NCBI RefSeq assembly: GCF_021117275.1
Contig: NZ_CP088245.1
Coordinates: forward strand, 4,129,501 to 4,193,500
Source of the DNA: Metabacillus sp. B2-18
GTDB taxonomy: Bacteria > Bacillota > Bacilli > Bacillales > Bacillaceae
Direction: 5' to 3'
Length of the DNA: 64,000 bases
Shown: one piece after another, positions 24,770-34,689 of the stretch
How positions within the stretch are numbered: the stretch's first letter is position 1
Layout: each line of letters opens with the position of its first letter
Program-made: the position numbers and the translations under genes
The notes under the pieces: generated by a model
What the model was told of the DNA's origin: nothing
Database searches by the model: none
What the model saw: only the letters and a program-made list of their open reading frames with translations

Positions 24770-24796
24770 GGTGGAAACTCCTGCTAGCTGCTTTTT
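24755..24796 (+). terminator. Terminator after the kinase gene
   Basis: AAAGCAGC and GCTGCTTT pair around a loop of about 20 bases, followed by TTATTT. The first arm lies in the last codons of the gene. Confidence 0.6.
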
Positions 24797-24973
24797 ATTT
24801 ATTTGACTAAAATCCCCCCCACTTACCCTGCATTGTAGTCTTGATGGTTTATCCACGATTCGATTTGCATAAAAAAAATTCCTCTCGGCTCTATTTTTCA
24901 CCGTCTTTTCACCAAACTCTATTAAATTAATATTCATAGCAAGGCATGACACATCAAAAGGAGGTGAATGGAT

Positions 24974-25462
24974 ATGAAAAAGAGTCCTTTATTTTGGATA
25001 GGATTAAGTATTCTAGCTCTCGTTTCTGTCACGATTGTATTGAATGTAATTGGTCATTTCTTTCATACCTTACATTATATACAACCACATATGGGATATG
25101 GACGTGGTGGTGGATCTCATACTTTTTGGTTTTACGGTTACCTAAATAACCTGAATTTCTTGCCCTTCCTTTTTCACATAGGATTAATGATGATTGGTTG
25201 GTGGATTTGGAAAAAAGCAGATGGTAGAACCGTCAAGAGGTGGGTTGGAATTCTTTTGCTAACGATTGGATTGTTTTCAATCCTACCATTGCTTTTAGCA
25301 GTTCCAATTTTATTCATTGCCGTTTATTTCACTACAAAAAATAAGAAATCAACTGCAGATTACAAGTATGAGCGGACTATTTTTACGTACTCAACTTACC
25401 CCTCAACAAATAACATTCTTGATGAATGGGAACGCTCGACTAAAAAGGAGGAAAACAAATAA
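24974..25462 (+). CDS. Membrane protein next to PspA (LiaI-like in position)
   Basis: The 162-residue protein has helices at about 5-27, 58-76 and 88-112, with a Gly/His-rich stretch between the first two (MGYGRGGGSH). The C-tail is polar and cytosolic. An AAAAGGAGGTG site is 8 bases before the ATG at 24974; a further ATG at 24968 is too close to it. It overlaps pspA (TAATG), so the two are coupled. In B. subtilis the PspA protein LiaH is anchored by a small membrane protein, LiaI; this protein takes that place but I do not recognise its sequence family. Confidence 0.75.
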   Translation: MKKSPLFWIGLSILALVSVTIVLNVIGHFFHTLHYIQPHMGYGRGGGSHTFWFYGYLNNLNFLPFLFHIGLMMIGWWIWKKADGRTVKRWVGILLLTIGLFSILPLLLAVPILFIAVYFTTKNKKSTADYKYERTIFTYSTYPSTNNILDEWERSTKKEENK

Positions 25463-26121
25463 TGGGTATTTTTAAACGAGTAAAAACGATTGCTTTAGCA
25501 GATATGAATGATGTGTTGGACAAGCGGGAGGATCCTATTAAAATGGTCAAGCAATATAGTAGAGACCTTGAAGTTGAGCTGGAGAAAGCACAGGCTGCAT
25601 TAGCGAATCAACTTTACTTAGAGCAGAAGCTTGAGGCTCAAATTAAACAAGTGAAACAGACAATTTGTGACCGTAAAAGACAAGAGCAATTAGCTCTAGA
25701 AAAAAACAATGACAACATGGCTAAACTAGCGATTCAAGATCGTCTAGATTCAGAAAAGCAGCTAGCCCTTTTAGAAGATCAATTTTTGTTCATTCAAAAT
25801 CAAACAAACCAAATAAAAGCTCAAGTCATTACTTTAAAAGAAACTTATGCAGATCTAAAAAATCGCCAGTCCTTATTAATCTCTAGGGCAAATGTTGCTA
25901 GTACAACAAATACAATTAATAGTAAAGCCTATTCTTTTCAGTCTAAAAATATTGCGAACGAATTTGCTAGAATGGAAGACAAGGTCTTACACCTAGAAGC
26001 TGTAGCAGCAACACATGATTACTTATCAGAAAAGACCGCCCTATATGAAAAAAGCAGTTCTATTGAAGTTGAAGAAGAATTTCTTAAAGCCAAAGAAGCA
26101 CTGAACAAAAAAAGTGAGTAA
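25462..26121 (+). CDS. pspA: PspA/IM30 family envelope-stress protein
   Basis: This 219-residue protein is a nearly uninterrupted coiled coil after the amphipathic N-terminus MGIFKRVKTIALADMNDVLDKREDPIKMVKQY, which is typical of PspA, LiaH and IM30. The family is ESCRT-III related and forms rings or rods on damaged membranes. It follows a two-component system and a membrane protein, so it is probably induced by cell-envelope stress. It is the last gene before a GC-rich hairpin. Confidence 0.9.
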   Translation: MGIFKRVKTIALADMNDVLDKREDPIKMVKQYSRDLEVELEKAQAALANQLYLEQKLEAQIKQVKQTICDRKRQEQLALEKNNDNMAKLAIQDRLDSEKQLALLEDQFLFIQNQTNQIKAQVITLKETYADLKNRQSLLISRANVASTTNTINSKAYSFQSKNIANEFARMEDKVLHLEAVAATHDYLSEKTALYEKSSSIEVEEEFLKAKEALNKKSE

Positions 26122-26128
26122 AAGTTAC

Positions 26129-26156
26129 AGGGGCCGCTATCGACAGGCCCCTTTAC
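26129..26156 (+). terminator. Terminator after pspA
   Basis: AGGGGCC and GGCCCCT form a 7-bp GC-rich stem followed by TTTAC. The convergent copZ ends a few bases further on. Confidence 0.65.
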
Positions 26157-26165
26157 TTTTTACAA

Positions 26166-26372
26166 TTACAGTACATCATACCCCTGATCTTCAATAGCAT
26201 CCTTCATCTTATCTTTCGTTACTTTTTCCGGATCAAAATCAATATTTACTGTACCTCTATCCAAGTCCACCTTTACAGTAGATACCCCTTCTAATTTACC
26301 TACGCTGCCTTCTATGCTATTAACACAATGTTGACATGACATTCCCTCTACTTTAATTGTGACAGTTTCCAT
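26166..26372 (-). CDS. copZ: Copper chaperone CopZ
   Basis: This is a 68-residue heavy-metal-associated domain with the Cu(I) site MSCQHC at residues 11-16 and the usual GVSTVKVDLDRGTVNIDFDP strand pattern. It carries copper in the cytosol to the CopA exporter. It follows csoR by 13 bases in one operon. In B. subtilis copA comes next; here the operon ends, so the exporter must be elsewhere. Confidence 0.93.
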   Translation of the reverse strand: METVTIKVEGMSCQHCVNSIEGSVGKLEGVSTVKVDLDRGTVNIDFDPEKVTKDKMKDAIEDQGYDVL

Positions 26373-26385
26373 CTTGAAACACTCC

Positions 26386-26712
26386 TTATTTTTTCATTAA
26401 CCTTCCAACTGTGACTAACAACTCATCAATAATTTCCTCGTCACCATTTTGAATTTTTTCAACAACACATGTACGTAAGTGACCTTCTAATAGCAATCTC
26501 CCAACACTATTTAATGCCGATTGGGTTGCAGAAATCTGAGTAATCACATCATCGCAATAAGTATCTTTTTCAATTAGTGCCTTGATGCCTCTAATTTGTC
26601 CTTCAATACGGTTCAAACGAGTAACTAAATTTTTCTTTACTTTCTCTGAGTGATGACTGTTCCTTTGTTCATTAAGATGACACGAATCCTGAAAATCATT
26701 CTCTGAGCTCAT
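26386..26712 (-). CDS. csoR: Copper-sensing repressor CsoR
   Basis: This DUF156-fold repressor binds Cu(I) and then leaves DNA. The ligands are visible as Cys53 (DTYCDD), His78 and Cys82 (EGHLRTC), the C-H-C pattern that separates CsoR from the nickel- and sulfur-sensing relatives. The basic stretch RLNRIEGQIRG is the family opening. The first 20 residues are a His-rich extension. A GGAGGAG site precedes the ATG. It controls its own operon through the operator upstream. Confidence 0.93.
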   Translation of the reverse strand: MSSENDFQDSCHLNEQRNSHHSEKVKKNLVTRLNRIEGQIRGIKALIEKDTYCDDVITQISATQSALNSVGRLLLEGHLRTCVVEKIQNGDEEIIDELLVTVGRLMKK

Positions 26713-26742
26713 CCAATCTCCTCCTTATGTATCTTATTCTAT

Positions 26743-26761
26743 TATACCCCCAGGGACTATA
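26743..26761. promoter_or_regulatory. CsoR operator in the csoR promoter
   Basis: TATACCCCCAGGGACTATA has the pseudo-palindromic TA-C(4-5)-n-G(3-4)-TA pattern of CsoR operators. It overlaps the minus-strand -10 TATAAT, so bound CsoR would block RNA polymerase. Confidence 0.8.
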
Positions 26762-26799
26762 CAAATCATTTAGTTAATCCCTTAGCAAAAGTCTATATT

Positions 26800-26829
26800 A
26801 AAAGGCCGACACCATTTGTGCCCGCCTTA
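26800..26829 (-). terminator. Terminator after DUF3817 gene
   Basis: On the minus strand AAGGCGGGCAC pairs with GGTGTCGGCCTT (one G-U), followed by TTAATAT. Confidence 0.65.
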
Positions 26830-26838
26830 TCTTATGTA

Positions 26839-27129
26839 CTATTTTTTTGTTTGTAGCTGCTTATCTAAATAAAACGTTCCGAATGGGATAAAGGCAAGCA
26901 ACACAGCCCACAATGCCCATAGGATGGACCACCCTTTTCTAAACTTCACAATTGCCACCATAAGCAGGTAAGCAATAAATAGAAATCCATGGACTGCGCC
27001 TACTAACGTAACTGCAAATGGGAAGTCTAAGAAATATTTTAAAGGCATAGCGATGAGTAAAAGAACCAAATATGAAATCCCTTCCAAAATTGCTGTTAAA
27101 CGTAGTAACCCTAAAGAGGTATGAAACAT
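26839..27129 (-). CDS. DUF3817 family membrane protein
   Basis: The 96-residue protein has three membrane helices and the family pattern EGISYLVLLLIAMPLKY, VHGFLFIAYLL and WALWAVLLAFIPFGTFYLDK. The conserved Glu, the HG pair and the FIPFGTF ending identify DUF3817. No function is established. It is a single-gene unit with a terminator. Confidence 0.85.
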   Translation of the reverse strand: MFHTSLGLLRLTAILEGISYLVLLLIAMPLKYFLDFPFAVTLVGAVHGFLFIAYLLMVAIVKFRKGWSILWALWAVLLAFIPFGTFYLDKQLQTKK

Positions 27130-27278
27130 TCTCTCAACTCCATTTTCTACAACATAGTTCCATTATACATGTCCTTAGGAAAAATAAGGGCTATTAAGTT
27201 TGACAATTTCATAACATTGCTTGTTCTATGGATAAAGGAATTTTTCCTTTTCCATACTATAAAGGGAGGTGTGTTTCT

Positions 27279-29186
27279 ATGAACTTTTTACATAAATATG
27301 GTATTGAGAAACAAAGTGAAGGTGTTATCCTCACTCTTTATGTTTCAGATTTTGATACTGAGTTTGCAAATGAGTTAGGAACATCAGGTACAGCAACACA
27401 TCAAGATGAAATCAGTGAGTATGCAAAGCAACGGTTTCCTAATTTAAAGATTAATGCCATCAAAATCGTTGCAGGTGGAATACTTATAGGGATGTTCTCT
27501 TTTACATCTTTAACACAATCTAAAACAACTGTTAAAGCTGCAACTCAAGATCATACTTTGCTAAATACTCTAACGTATTCCGTTAAAAGTGGTGACTCAT
27601 TAAGTCTTATAGCAAAAAAGTACCATTTAACAACAAATGAAATAAAATCATTTAATCAATTAACAACTGATACCATCAAAGTTGGACAAGTATTAAAAAT
27701 TCCGCTACTTAAATATGATGTAAAATCAGGTGATTCACTTTCGGGACTGGCAAAGCAATTTGGAACAACAATTGATCGAATTAAACAACTCAACAGCCTA
27801 ACATCAGACGTGATCTACCTTGGACAATCTTTATATGTTCCTGTATCCGATACAGTATCAACTTTGCCATCGTCTACAACCAATAAGTCAGAAACAAGCA
27901 CCTACATTGTTCAGTCAGGTGATTCTTTGTCAGTAATTGCTAAAAGGTTTCAAACAACTGTCTTATCTATAAAAGAAGCTAATTCTTTGACAACTGACAT
28001 CATTAGAGTGGGACAAACATTAAATGTACCAGGAAAAGCAACTGAACTCCCACCAGTAACAACCCAACCATCACAAGAAATAACAAAATATACTGTGGTG
28101 AGTGGTGATAGTTTATCTGTTATTGCAAAAAAATTTAATACTAATGTGGAGGCTATAAAAAAACAAAATTCTTTAACAACAGATATCATTTATCTTGGTC
28201 AATTGCTACTCATTCCGTCATCAAGTGAAGCTAAATCAAGTGAAGCTAAGTCAACTGTAGAAAATGAAACAGCCTCTGGTACCTATAAGGTTGTGGCTGG
28301 TGATACTCTTTCCGGTATCGCAAAAGCATTTGGGCTATCAGTGTCCTTTATAAAAGAAATAAACAACCTAACATCTGATACGATTTACTTAGGGCAAACT
28401 CTACAATTAAAAAAGCAGCCAACAACGATTAACTATGTAGTTAAAAGTGGTGACACTCTTTCTGAAATTGCTAAAGAGCATGGTACGACAACAGAAGAAA
28501 TGATTAGAATAAATCATTTAAATAGTACAAACCTTGCTGTTGGACAAGTTCTTACCATTAACAGCACGAACGGGACCGCTTCTGCAACACCCGAAAGCTC
28601 CATTACTTATCGTACACATACTGTTCAGTCAGGTGATAATATTTGGAACCTTAGTGTAAAATATGGCATACCTCAAGCAGAACTTTTAAGAGCAAATAAT
28701 CTAACAACATCAAGTAAATTATCAATCGGGCAAAAGCTAAAAATTCCTGTACATCAAATTGCAGTGCAAAAAACAGTTAGTGAACGACATGGAGAATATT
28801 TAACGTGGTGGACAGAGGCACAATATGTTTTTCCTATTGGCAAGGTTGCAACAGTCATTGATTTTCAGACAGGCAAATCTTTTAAAGTAAAGCGTACAGT
28901 TGGAGCCAATCATGCTGACAGTGAAACACTAACAACAACTGATACAAATATAGCCAAAAGTATATGGGGAGGCTTTAGCTGGTCCACACGTGCTGTAATC
29001 GTTGAAGTTGACGGCCGTAAAATTGCTGCAAGTATGAGCTTTTATCCCCATGATGTAGACTACGTACGAAATAATGGCATTAATGGGCATTTTGATATTC
29101 ATTTTAAAGACTCCACAAGACATAAAGATGGTAAGATTGATCCTTACCACCAAGAAAAGATCCGTATAACTGCCGGTGTAGAATAA
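27279..29186 (+). CDS. Seven-LysM cell-wall protein with C-terminal HADSE/GHFDIHF domain
   Basis: After an N-terminal domain (about 1-60) and one membrane helix or uncleaved signal (about 63-82), seven LysM repeats occur (YxVxSGDSLSxIAKxF ... NxLTTDxIxxGQxLxIP) between about residues 95 and 500, separated by Ser/Thr linkers. LysM binds peptidoglycan glycan chains. The C-terminal 130 residues carry VGANHADSETLTTTDT and NGHFDIHFKDS, a domain I have seen in clostridial and Bacillus wall proteins; the conserved His/Asp/Glu suggests an enzyme, possibly a metallo-hydrolase, but this is not proven. The ATG at 27279 has AAAGGGAGGTG. Length is 635 residues. Confidence 0.82.
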   Translation: MNFLHKYGIEKQSEGVILTLYVSDFDTEFANELGTSGTATHQDEISEYAKQRFPNLKINAIKIVAGGILIGMFSFTSLTQSKTTVKAATQDHTLLNTLTYSVKSGDSLSLIAKKYHLTTNEIKSFNQLTTDTIKVGQVLKIPLLKYDVKSGDSLSGLAKQFGTTIDRIKQLNSLTSDVIYLGQSLYVPVSDTVSTLPSSTTNKSETSTYIVQSGDSLSVIAKRFQTTVLSIKEANSLTTDIIRVGQTLNVPGKATELPPVTTQPSQEITKYTVVSGDSLSVIAKKFNTNVEAIKKQNSLTTDIIYLGQLLLIPSSSEAKSSEAKSTVENETASGTYKVVAGDTLSGIAKAFGLSVSFIKEINNLTSDTIYLGQTLQLKKQPTTINYVVKSGDTLSEIAKEHGTTTEEMIRINHLNSTNLAVGQVLTINSTNGTASATPESSITYRTHTVQSGDNIWNLSVKYGIPQAELLRANNLTTSSKLSIGQKLKIPVHQIAVQKTVSERHGEYLTWWTEAQYVFPIGKVATVIDFQTGKSFKVKRTVGANHADSETLTTTDTNIAKSIWGGFSWSTRAVIVEVDGRKIAASMSFYPHDVDYVRNNGINGHFDIHFKDSTRHKDGKIDPYHQEKIRITAGVE

Positions 29187-29220
29187 AGATAACTAATATA
29201 CCGTTGATCTCAAAGTATAG

Positions 29221-29247
29221 AAAAAAGGGGCCTAATAGCCCCTTTCC
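29221..29247. terminator. Bidirectional terminator
   Basis: AAAGGGGC and GCCCCTTT form a short strong stem between the convergent LysM gene and yjcZ-like gene. Confidence 0.75.
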
Positions 29248-29252
29248 ATTAA

Positions 29253-29402
29253 TTAGTACCAGCCATATCCATAACCTGGATAACCCGCACCATAACCTGC
29301 ACCGTATCCACCAGTGAAGCCACCAGCTCCAACAATAATTAAAAGAATAAATAAAACGACTAGTAAAGCAAAGCCGCCGCCATATCCTACTGTACCACTC
29401 AT
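29253..29402 (-). CDS. YjcZ family sporulation-type small protein
   Basis: This 49-residue peptide begins MSGTVGYGGGFALLVVLFIL and ends in Gly/Tyr repeats (GAGYGAGYPGYGYGWY). The mix of an N-terminal GYGGGFALLVVLFILLIIVG helix with a GY-rich tail defines the YjcZ family, found only in spore formers and often expressed during sporulation. GGAGGTG precedes the ATG. It lacks a proven function. Confidence 0.88.
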   Translation of the reverse strand: MSGTVGYGGGFALLVVLFILLIIVGAGGFTGGYGAGYGAGYPGYGYGWY

Positions 29403-29472
29403 TCTAGTTCACCTCCAGATGATTTACCTTAATACAATATGTAAAACGTCTAAAAGTGATCTAGGCATTTGA

Positions 29473-31524
29473 CTAGTAGTCTTCTTTTGCTTCTTTAACT
29501 TTAAACTTATGAATCGTGTTCTCAAGCTCGTGAATTGTTTTGGATAAAGATGAGGCAAGATCGCCCAATTCCTCAGCTGCAGCTGCTTGTTCTTCCGTCG
29601 TAGCCGTTACTTCCTCCGTTGTGGCAGAAGATTCTTCAGCTACTCCGACCATTTCACTGATTGCCTTTTCAACTTTTTCTTTATTACTATTAATTTTGCT
29701 GATTGACTCTTCAATATAATCAATTTCATTTATGATTGAGTCGGTACCAGATAAAATATTTTCAAATGCTTGTTGAGTATCATGGATGGAAGTCGATTGC
29801 TCCTTAAATAGTGCAATCGTCGTTTTGACAAGCTCAACTGATTGTTTCGTTTGACTTAAAATACTAGTAATAACAGTTTCAATTCGTAAAGAAGAGCTTT
29901 TCGTTTGATCAGCAAGCTTACGGATTTCCTCAGCTACTACTGCAAAGCCTCTACCTGCTGCTCCTGCTCTTGCAGCCTCAATACTTGCGTTTAGTGAGAG
30001 TAGATTGGTTTCTTCACTTACGCTCTTAATCATTTCGACAATGTCCTTAATCTGGGCTATTTCTATATTTAATTTGTCCATCGTTGTGTCAACCTGGCCA
30101 ATATTTGTGCCCATTTCTTCACTTTTCTTTGTTAATTCTTTTATCGTTTCGATTGACTGACTACTTAACTTTTTCGTTGTTTCAGTAATCGATGAAACTT
30201 TAACCATATTTCCTGCTACCTCGTTGATTTCACTTGATAGCTCCTTCATTTCACGATTTGTTTTCTCTGAATAATCAACCTGACTAACCGCTCCTCTAGC
30301 CACCTCATCAATTGCTGTTGCAATTTGTTCTGAGGCGGATGCAGATTCTGAAGCGATACGTTTTAGATCATTCGAACGGTTAACAGCATAAGCAGAAACC
30401 TTTTTATTTTCTTCTATCATGATTGTTATATTATCAATCATATTGTTAAAGCTCGTTCCAAGCTGACCTACTTCGTTTTTATATAAATAATCCGCACGAT
30501 GGGTAAGGTCTCCCTTTTCAGCTTCCTTCATAATCTCGACGATTCGATTAATTGGTTTAATCATGCTTCTAGCTAAAAAGATACTAACAAAAACAGATAA
30601 TAAGACAAACGCAAAAATAATGATATATACCAAATAAAGTACGTTTTGAATTTCTTTCATTAAATAAGATTTAGAAGTGGATACTGCTACATTCCAGCCA
30701 TTTTCGGTTTCTTTAATAGAAATTAAATTGTCTTGTGCATTTTTATGATCTTCAAATTTTGTTCCGATTAATTCTTCTTTATTACTTGAAATCACCATAC
30801 CATCTTCGTTGAAGATCGTTATTTCTCTCGAAGAGACATCAAGGTCACTTTCAAACACCTTTTCAAAAAGTGTTCCATTAGCAACAAGGATTAGAGTTCC
30901 CGTGCGGTTATACTTACGAAATAAATATACGTTTTCGTAATTACCATCTATACCTGACTTCCAAAGTACACCTCTTGATAGATTTTGAACTTCTTCCGAA
31001 AGAGTAGAATTTATACTTTCAATATTAGTATCTTTTGCATGACCCTCGTCTCCAAAGATCGTTTTTTCCTCATTAATAAAAAACATGGCTTTTGCATTGT
31101 TATTAGTTGAAGTAATGCTTAGAAAAAAGACTACCGCATCTTTATGCAAAAGGAACTTCTCATAATCTGTTAATCCTTCTACTGATTCAAATTTTTCCAT
31201 TAGCTCTAAATTTGAAAAAGGCACTAACGTTAAATTTTCAATCTCTTTTAATGAGTTATTCACATTTTTTGTTACCTGTACACTAATATCTTCATTCATA
31301 GTAGAAACTTTATCTTCAATTGTATTCTTCGATACAAAGTAAACAACGTTTCCAATGATCAAACTAGGAATAATCGTAAATAAAAGCAAAAACATGATAA
31401 TTCTTGATTTAAGTGTCATCCCATTCAAAAAATGAGGCGTTTTTATTACACTCTTTCTCTTTTTCTTGGAAGCTTCTTCTCTTGATGACGTCCGCTTTAT
31501 TCTACTCTTTATTCGTTCCATCAT
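29473..31524 (-). CDS. Methyl-accepting chemotaxis protein (Cache-type sensor)
   Basis: An unusually basic N-terminus ([22 protein letters not shown]) precedes membrane helix 1 (about 39-62). An extracytoplasmic sensor of about 230 residues follows, with the Cache-like [16 protein letters not shown]...[16 protein letters not shown]. Membrane helix 2, HAMP and the signalling hairpin tip [35 protein letters not shown] complete the receptor. It resembles the B. subtilis McpA/TlpA group. I start at the ATG pair at 31524 because GGGGGGAG lies directly upstream; an ATG at 31569 lacks such a site. The ligand is unknown. Confidence 0.9.
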   Translation of the reverse strand: MMERIKSRIKRTSSREEASKKKRKSVIKTPHFLNGMTLKSRIIMFLLLFTIIPSLIIGNVVYFVSKNTIEDKVSTMNEDISVQVTKNVNNSLKEIENLTLVPFSNLELMEKFESVEGLTDYEKFLLHKDAVVFFLSITSTNNNAKAMFFINEEKTIFGDEGHAKDTNIESINSTLSEEVQNLSRGVLWKSGIDGNYENVYLFRKYNRTGTLILVANGTLFEKVFESDLDVSSREITIFNEDGMVISSNKEELIGTKFEDHKNAQDNLISIKETENGWNVAVSTSKSYLMKEIQNVLYLVYIIIFAFVLLSVFVSIFLARSMIKPINRIVEIMKEAEKGDLTHRADYLYKNEVGQLGTSFNNMIDNITIMIEENKKVSAYAVNRSNDLKRIASESASASEQIATAIDEVARGAVSQVDYSEKTNREMKELSSEINEVAGNMVKVSSITETTKKLSSQSIETIKELTKKSEEMGTNIGQVDTTMDKLNIEIAQIKDIVEMIKSVSEETNLLSLNASIEAARAGAAGRGFAVVAEEIRKLADQTKSSSLRIETVITSILSQTKQSVELVKTTIALFKEQSTSIHDTQQAFENILSGTDSIINEIDYIEESISKINSNKEKVEKAISEMVGVAEESSATTEEVTATTEEQAAAAEELGDLASSLSKTIHELENTIHKFKVKEAKEDY

Positions 31525-31810
31525 CTCTTTCTCCCCCCTTCTTAAATTTAAATTGTTAGGAAAAGACATGCAAAATTTATTACAAAGACAAAATTCCTAA
31601 TCTTTTTCTAACAATTATGTATTCGCTTTCAATTATACTATATTTCGACCAAATTTTTCATAATATTTTAATATTTTCTCTCTTTTCTAGGAGAATTATC
31701 ATGGTTACACTTAAACTTACGCATAACTGTCTGTAGTACTCTATTCCTATAAACAATTGTAGAATACTGTCGATAAAATCTAATATAAAACATTTTTTGG
31801 GGGGATTTCT

Positions 31811-33520
31811 TTGTTCAATCATCTTAGATGGAAAAACACCAAGATTGGAGGCAAGTACTTTTACATATTTTTAGTTGTCATCGTTACCTTTCTAGTTTCA
31901 ATTTTTATTACGTACGGATTGCTTAATAAAACAAGTCAAACAATTGACCATTCATTAGCAAAAAATGAAATAGCTTTATATAGTTCAGACTTGGCTTCTC
32001 TTTATCATGAAAAGTACAGTCAAATTCCAGAGTATCTACTTCTTGCTGATGAAGAAAGACTAATGAATTATTTAGAAGACAGCCGAACATTTGTAGACAT
32101 TGCTAAAAAGTTAAAAGCTCAATTAACAAACAAAGAACAAATTGACATTTTTAATAAAATCATCGAAAACAACCATAAATTAGATGAATATTTCTTTAGT
32201 ACGATTGTACCGAATGTCCAACAAATTAATTCAGAAGAATTTAACAAGCTACAAGGAGATGCTAGCTCATTAAAAAATGAAACTAGTGAATTAAGCGAAC
32301 AGTTAAAAACAATCGCAACAGAATCTAACAAAGCTTCTTTAACAGAATCACAAAATGCCATATCTACTACGATCAAATTATTAATGATCTCAGTCGCCGT
32401 AGCGATTATCGTTTCAACTATCTTACTCATTTTCATTAGCAGAAAAATTTCATCACATTTAAATCAATTGGTTTTAACAAGTGAAGAAATTGCCGGTGGT
32501 AACCTAACGTTTGAACCTCTAACGAATGATGGAAATGATGAAATTGGAAAGCTGTCTCAAGCAATTAATCACATGGGTAGTCGTTTAAGAGAAATGATCT
32601 TAGAAGTTTCTCATATCGCTTCAGATGTTGATCATCAAAGTTCCGCGTTTGCTGAATCTGCCTCAGAACTAAAACAAGGCAGCACACAGGTGGCAAATAC
32701 AATTGATGAATTAGCCTCAGGTGTTAACAACCAAGCAAACGAAGTATCAGATATCTCTGAGCATATTAAGGAATTCAGTAATCGTTTAATTGAAATGAAT
32801 CAGGACGGAAGCAAATTGGTGCAGTTTTCCGATGACATGTTAACAGTATCCGTTAACGGTGATCAGCAGATGAAGAGTTCTTTAGAGCAAATGAAGCTTA
32901 TTCATATGATCGTTGAACGATCAGTTGAGAAAGTGAAAAATCTTGAATTAAAAACGGAATCAATCACAGAGCTTGTTACAGTCATTAAATCAATTGCAGA
33001 GCAAACAAATCTTCTCGCACTTAATGCCTCAATTGAAGCAGCAAGAGCTGGAGAAAGCGGGAAAGGCTTCGCTGTTGTAGCCTCAGAAGTTAAGAAACTA
33101 GCAAACGAAGTAACAGCTTCAATTGAAAACATTACTTCTATTGTTACTAGTATTAAAGAAGAGACAACATCAATATCAAATGAACTAAATAGTGGGTTTC
33201 AAAAGGTAAATGAAGGAACGGAACAAATTGAAGTAACAGGTAAGTACTTCTCAGATATTAAGGAAAAAGTTTACGATATGACAAATCGTGTAAAAAATAT
33301 CTCATCAGCTTTTCATTATTTTGAACAAACAAGTCAAGAAATCAATCAATCCGTTGAACAAATTGCAGCCATATCTGAAGAATCAGCTGCAGGGTCAGAG
33401 GAAATCTCTGCTGCTATCTTCGAACAAACGCAATCAATTGATACTATTTCAACAAGTGCAAGCACGCTATCAAAAATGGTTATTCGAATGAATGAGATGA
33501 TTGGTAAATTTAAGGTTTAA
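31811..33520 (+). CDS. Methyl-accepting chemotaxis protein (4HB sensor type)
   Basis: This 569-residue receptor starts with TTG, supported by GGGGGGA at 6-8 bases. Helix 1 (about 16-38) and helix 2 (about 190-212) flank a helical sensor of about 150 residues, consistent with a four-helix-bundle MCP domain. HAMP follows, then the hairpin tip [36 protein letters not shown]. The XylF-like lipoprotein gene starts 27 bases later, so the two are co-transcribed. That layout suggests the receptor reads the loaded binding protein. Confidence 0.9.
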   Translation: MFNHLRWKNTKIGGKYFYIFLVVIVTFLVSIFITYGLLNKTSQTIDHSLAKNEIALYSSDLASLYHEKYSQIPEYLLLADEERLMNYLEDSRTFVDIAKKLKAQLTNKEQIDIFNKIIENNHKLDEYFFSTIVPNVQQINSEEFNKLQGDASSLKNETSELSEQLKTIATESNKASLTESQNAISTTIKLLMISVAVAIIVSTILLIFISRKISSHLNQLVLTSEEIAGGNLTFEPLTNDGNDEIGKLSQAINHMGSRLREMILEVSHIASDVDHQSSAFAESASELKQGSTQVANTIDELASGVNNQANEVSDISEHIKEFSNRLIEMNQDGSKLVQFSDDMLTVSVNGDQQMKSSLEQMKLIHMIVERSVEKVKNLELKTESITELVTVIKSIAEQTNLLALNASIEAARAGESGKGFAVVASEVKKLANEVTASIENITSIVTSIKEETTSISNELNSGFQKVNEGTEQIEVTGKYFSDIKEKVYDMTNRVKNISSAFHYFEQTSQEINQSVEQIAAISEESAAGSEEISAAIFEQTQSIDTISTSASTLSKMVIRMNEMIGKFKV

Positions 33521-33547
33521 GTCAAACTAAAAGATGGAGGTCACAAG

Positions 33548-34609
33548 GTGCTTAGATACTACAAAAAAACAAGCTTAAGTCTACTCCTTTGTTTTGTTGT
33601 ACTCATAACTACAGCCTGCTCGTCAACAGAAAAAGCAACATCAACAAAAACAGCAGGTAAACTTATTACAAATGACAATGTCCCTTACGTTGGATTTTTA
33701 TTAGATACTCTTGAAGAAGAAAGATGGTACAAAGATAAGCAATTATTCGAGGAACATATTAAGTCATTAGGTGGACAAGTAAAAACTCTTGCAGCCAATG
33801 GTCATGATGCTGTTCAACTAAAACAAGCTCAATTGTTAATTGAAGAAGGCGTTGATGTTCTAGTTGTTGTCCCACATAATGCAGAAGAAGCGGCAAAGAT
33901 TGTGGAACTTGCTCATGAAAATAATATAAAAGTCATTTCCTATGATCGACTTATTACTAAGAGTAACCTAGATTACTATATTTCCTTTGATAATGAAAAA
34001 GTAGGTGTTTTACAAGCAACCGAAATTGTAAAGAACACCTCAAAAGGGAAGTTTGCGTATATTGGTGGTGCAGAAACAGATAATAATGCTATTTTGTTTA
34101 GAAAAGGCGCTATGTCAGTTCTACAGCCATTAATTGATAAGGGTGACATTACCTTAATAGCAGATCAGTATACAGATGGATGGGATCCGAAAGTTGCTGA
34201 ACAAAATATGAAAGAAGCATTAAATAAATCAAGTAATCAAGTAAATGCAGTGGTTGCTGCAAATGATGGAACTGCAGGTGGAGTTATTTCAGCACTAGAA
34301 GCTGTCGGGCTAGCAGGCAAAATCCCCGTTTCAGGACAGGATGCTGAATTAAACGGTATTAAACGTATTGTTGAAGGCACTCAAACGATGACTGTTTACA
34401 AACCGATTAATGTGATTGCGACCCAGGCAGCGGAAATGGCGTTTAAGGTTGCTAAAGGAGAAAATCCAAAAACGGATACTACCATTAATAATAATAAAAT
34501 AGAAGTTCCTACGATTTTATTAGAGCCTACTGCCGTAACGAAGGAGACAATTGATTCAACTGTTGTGAAGGATGGCTACTTAGCTAAAGAAGATATTTAT
34601 GGAAAGTAA
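33548..34609 (+). CDS. XylF-like sugar-binding lipoprotein (orphan, next to chemoreceptor)
   Basis: The signal peptide ends in the lipobox LITTAC, so the protein is membrane-tethered. The periplasmic-binding-protein type 1 fold follows (YVGFLLDTLEEERWYKDKQLFEEHIKSLGG, VVVPHNAEEAAKIVELAHENNIKVISYDRLI, AVVAANDGTAGGVISALEAVGL, PVSGQDAELNGIKRIVEGTQTMTVYKP), which is close to the D-xylose binding protein XylF. It has 353 residues and a GTG start with GGAGG. No ATPase or permease gene is adjacent. A strong terminator follows. It probably presents a pentose or related sugar to the upstream chemoreceptor or to a permease elsewhere. Confidence 0.87.
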   Translation: MLRYYKKTSLSLLLCFVVLITTACSSTEKATSTKTAGKLITNDNVPYVGFLLDTLEEERWYKDKQLFEEHIKSLGGQVKTLAANGHDAVQLKQAQLLIEEGVDVLVVVPHNAEEAAKIVELAHENNIKVISYDRLITKSNLDYYISFDNEKVGVLQATEIVKNTSKGKFAYIGGAETDNNAILFRKGAMSVLQPLIDKGDITLIADQYTDGWDPKVAEQNMKEALNKSSNQVNAVVAANDGTAGGVISALEAVGLAGKIPVSGQDAELNGIKRIVEGTQTMTVYKPINVIATQAAEMAFKVAKGENPKTDTTINNNKIEVPTILLEPTAVTKETIDSTVVKDGYLAKEDIYGK

Positions 34610-34636
34610 AGTTGATTAGTAACTATTTATAAACAG

Positions 34637-34679
34637 AAAAACGCTGGTGACTTGAAATACAAAGCTACCAGCGTTTTTT
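34637..34679. terminator. Bidirectional terminator
   Basis: AAAAACGCTGGT and ACCAGCGTTTTTT form a 12-bp stem with a loop of about 18 bases between convergent genes. Confidence 0.85.
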
Positions 34680-34689
34680 CTAATTTTTA

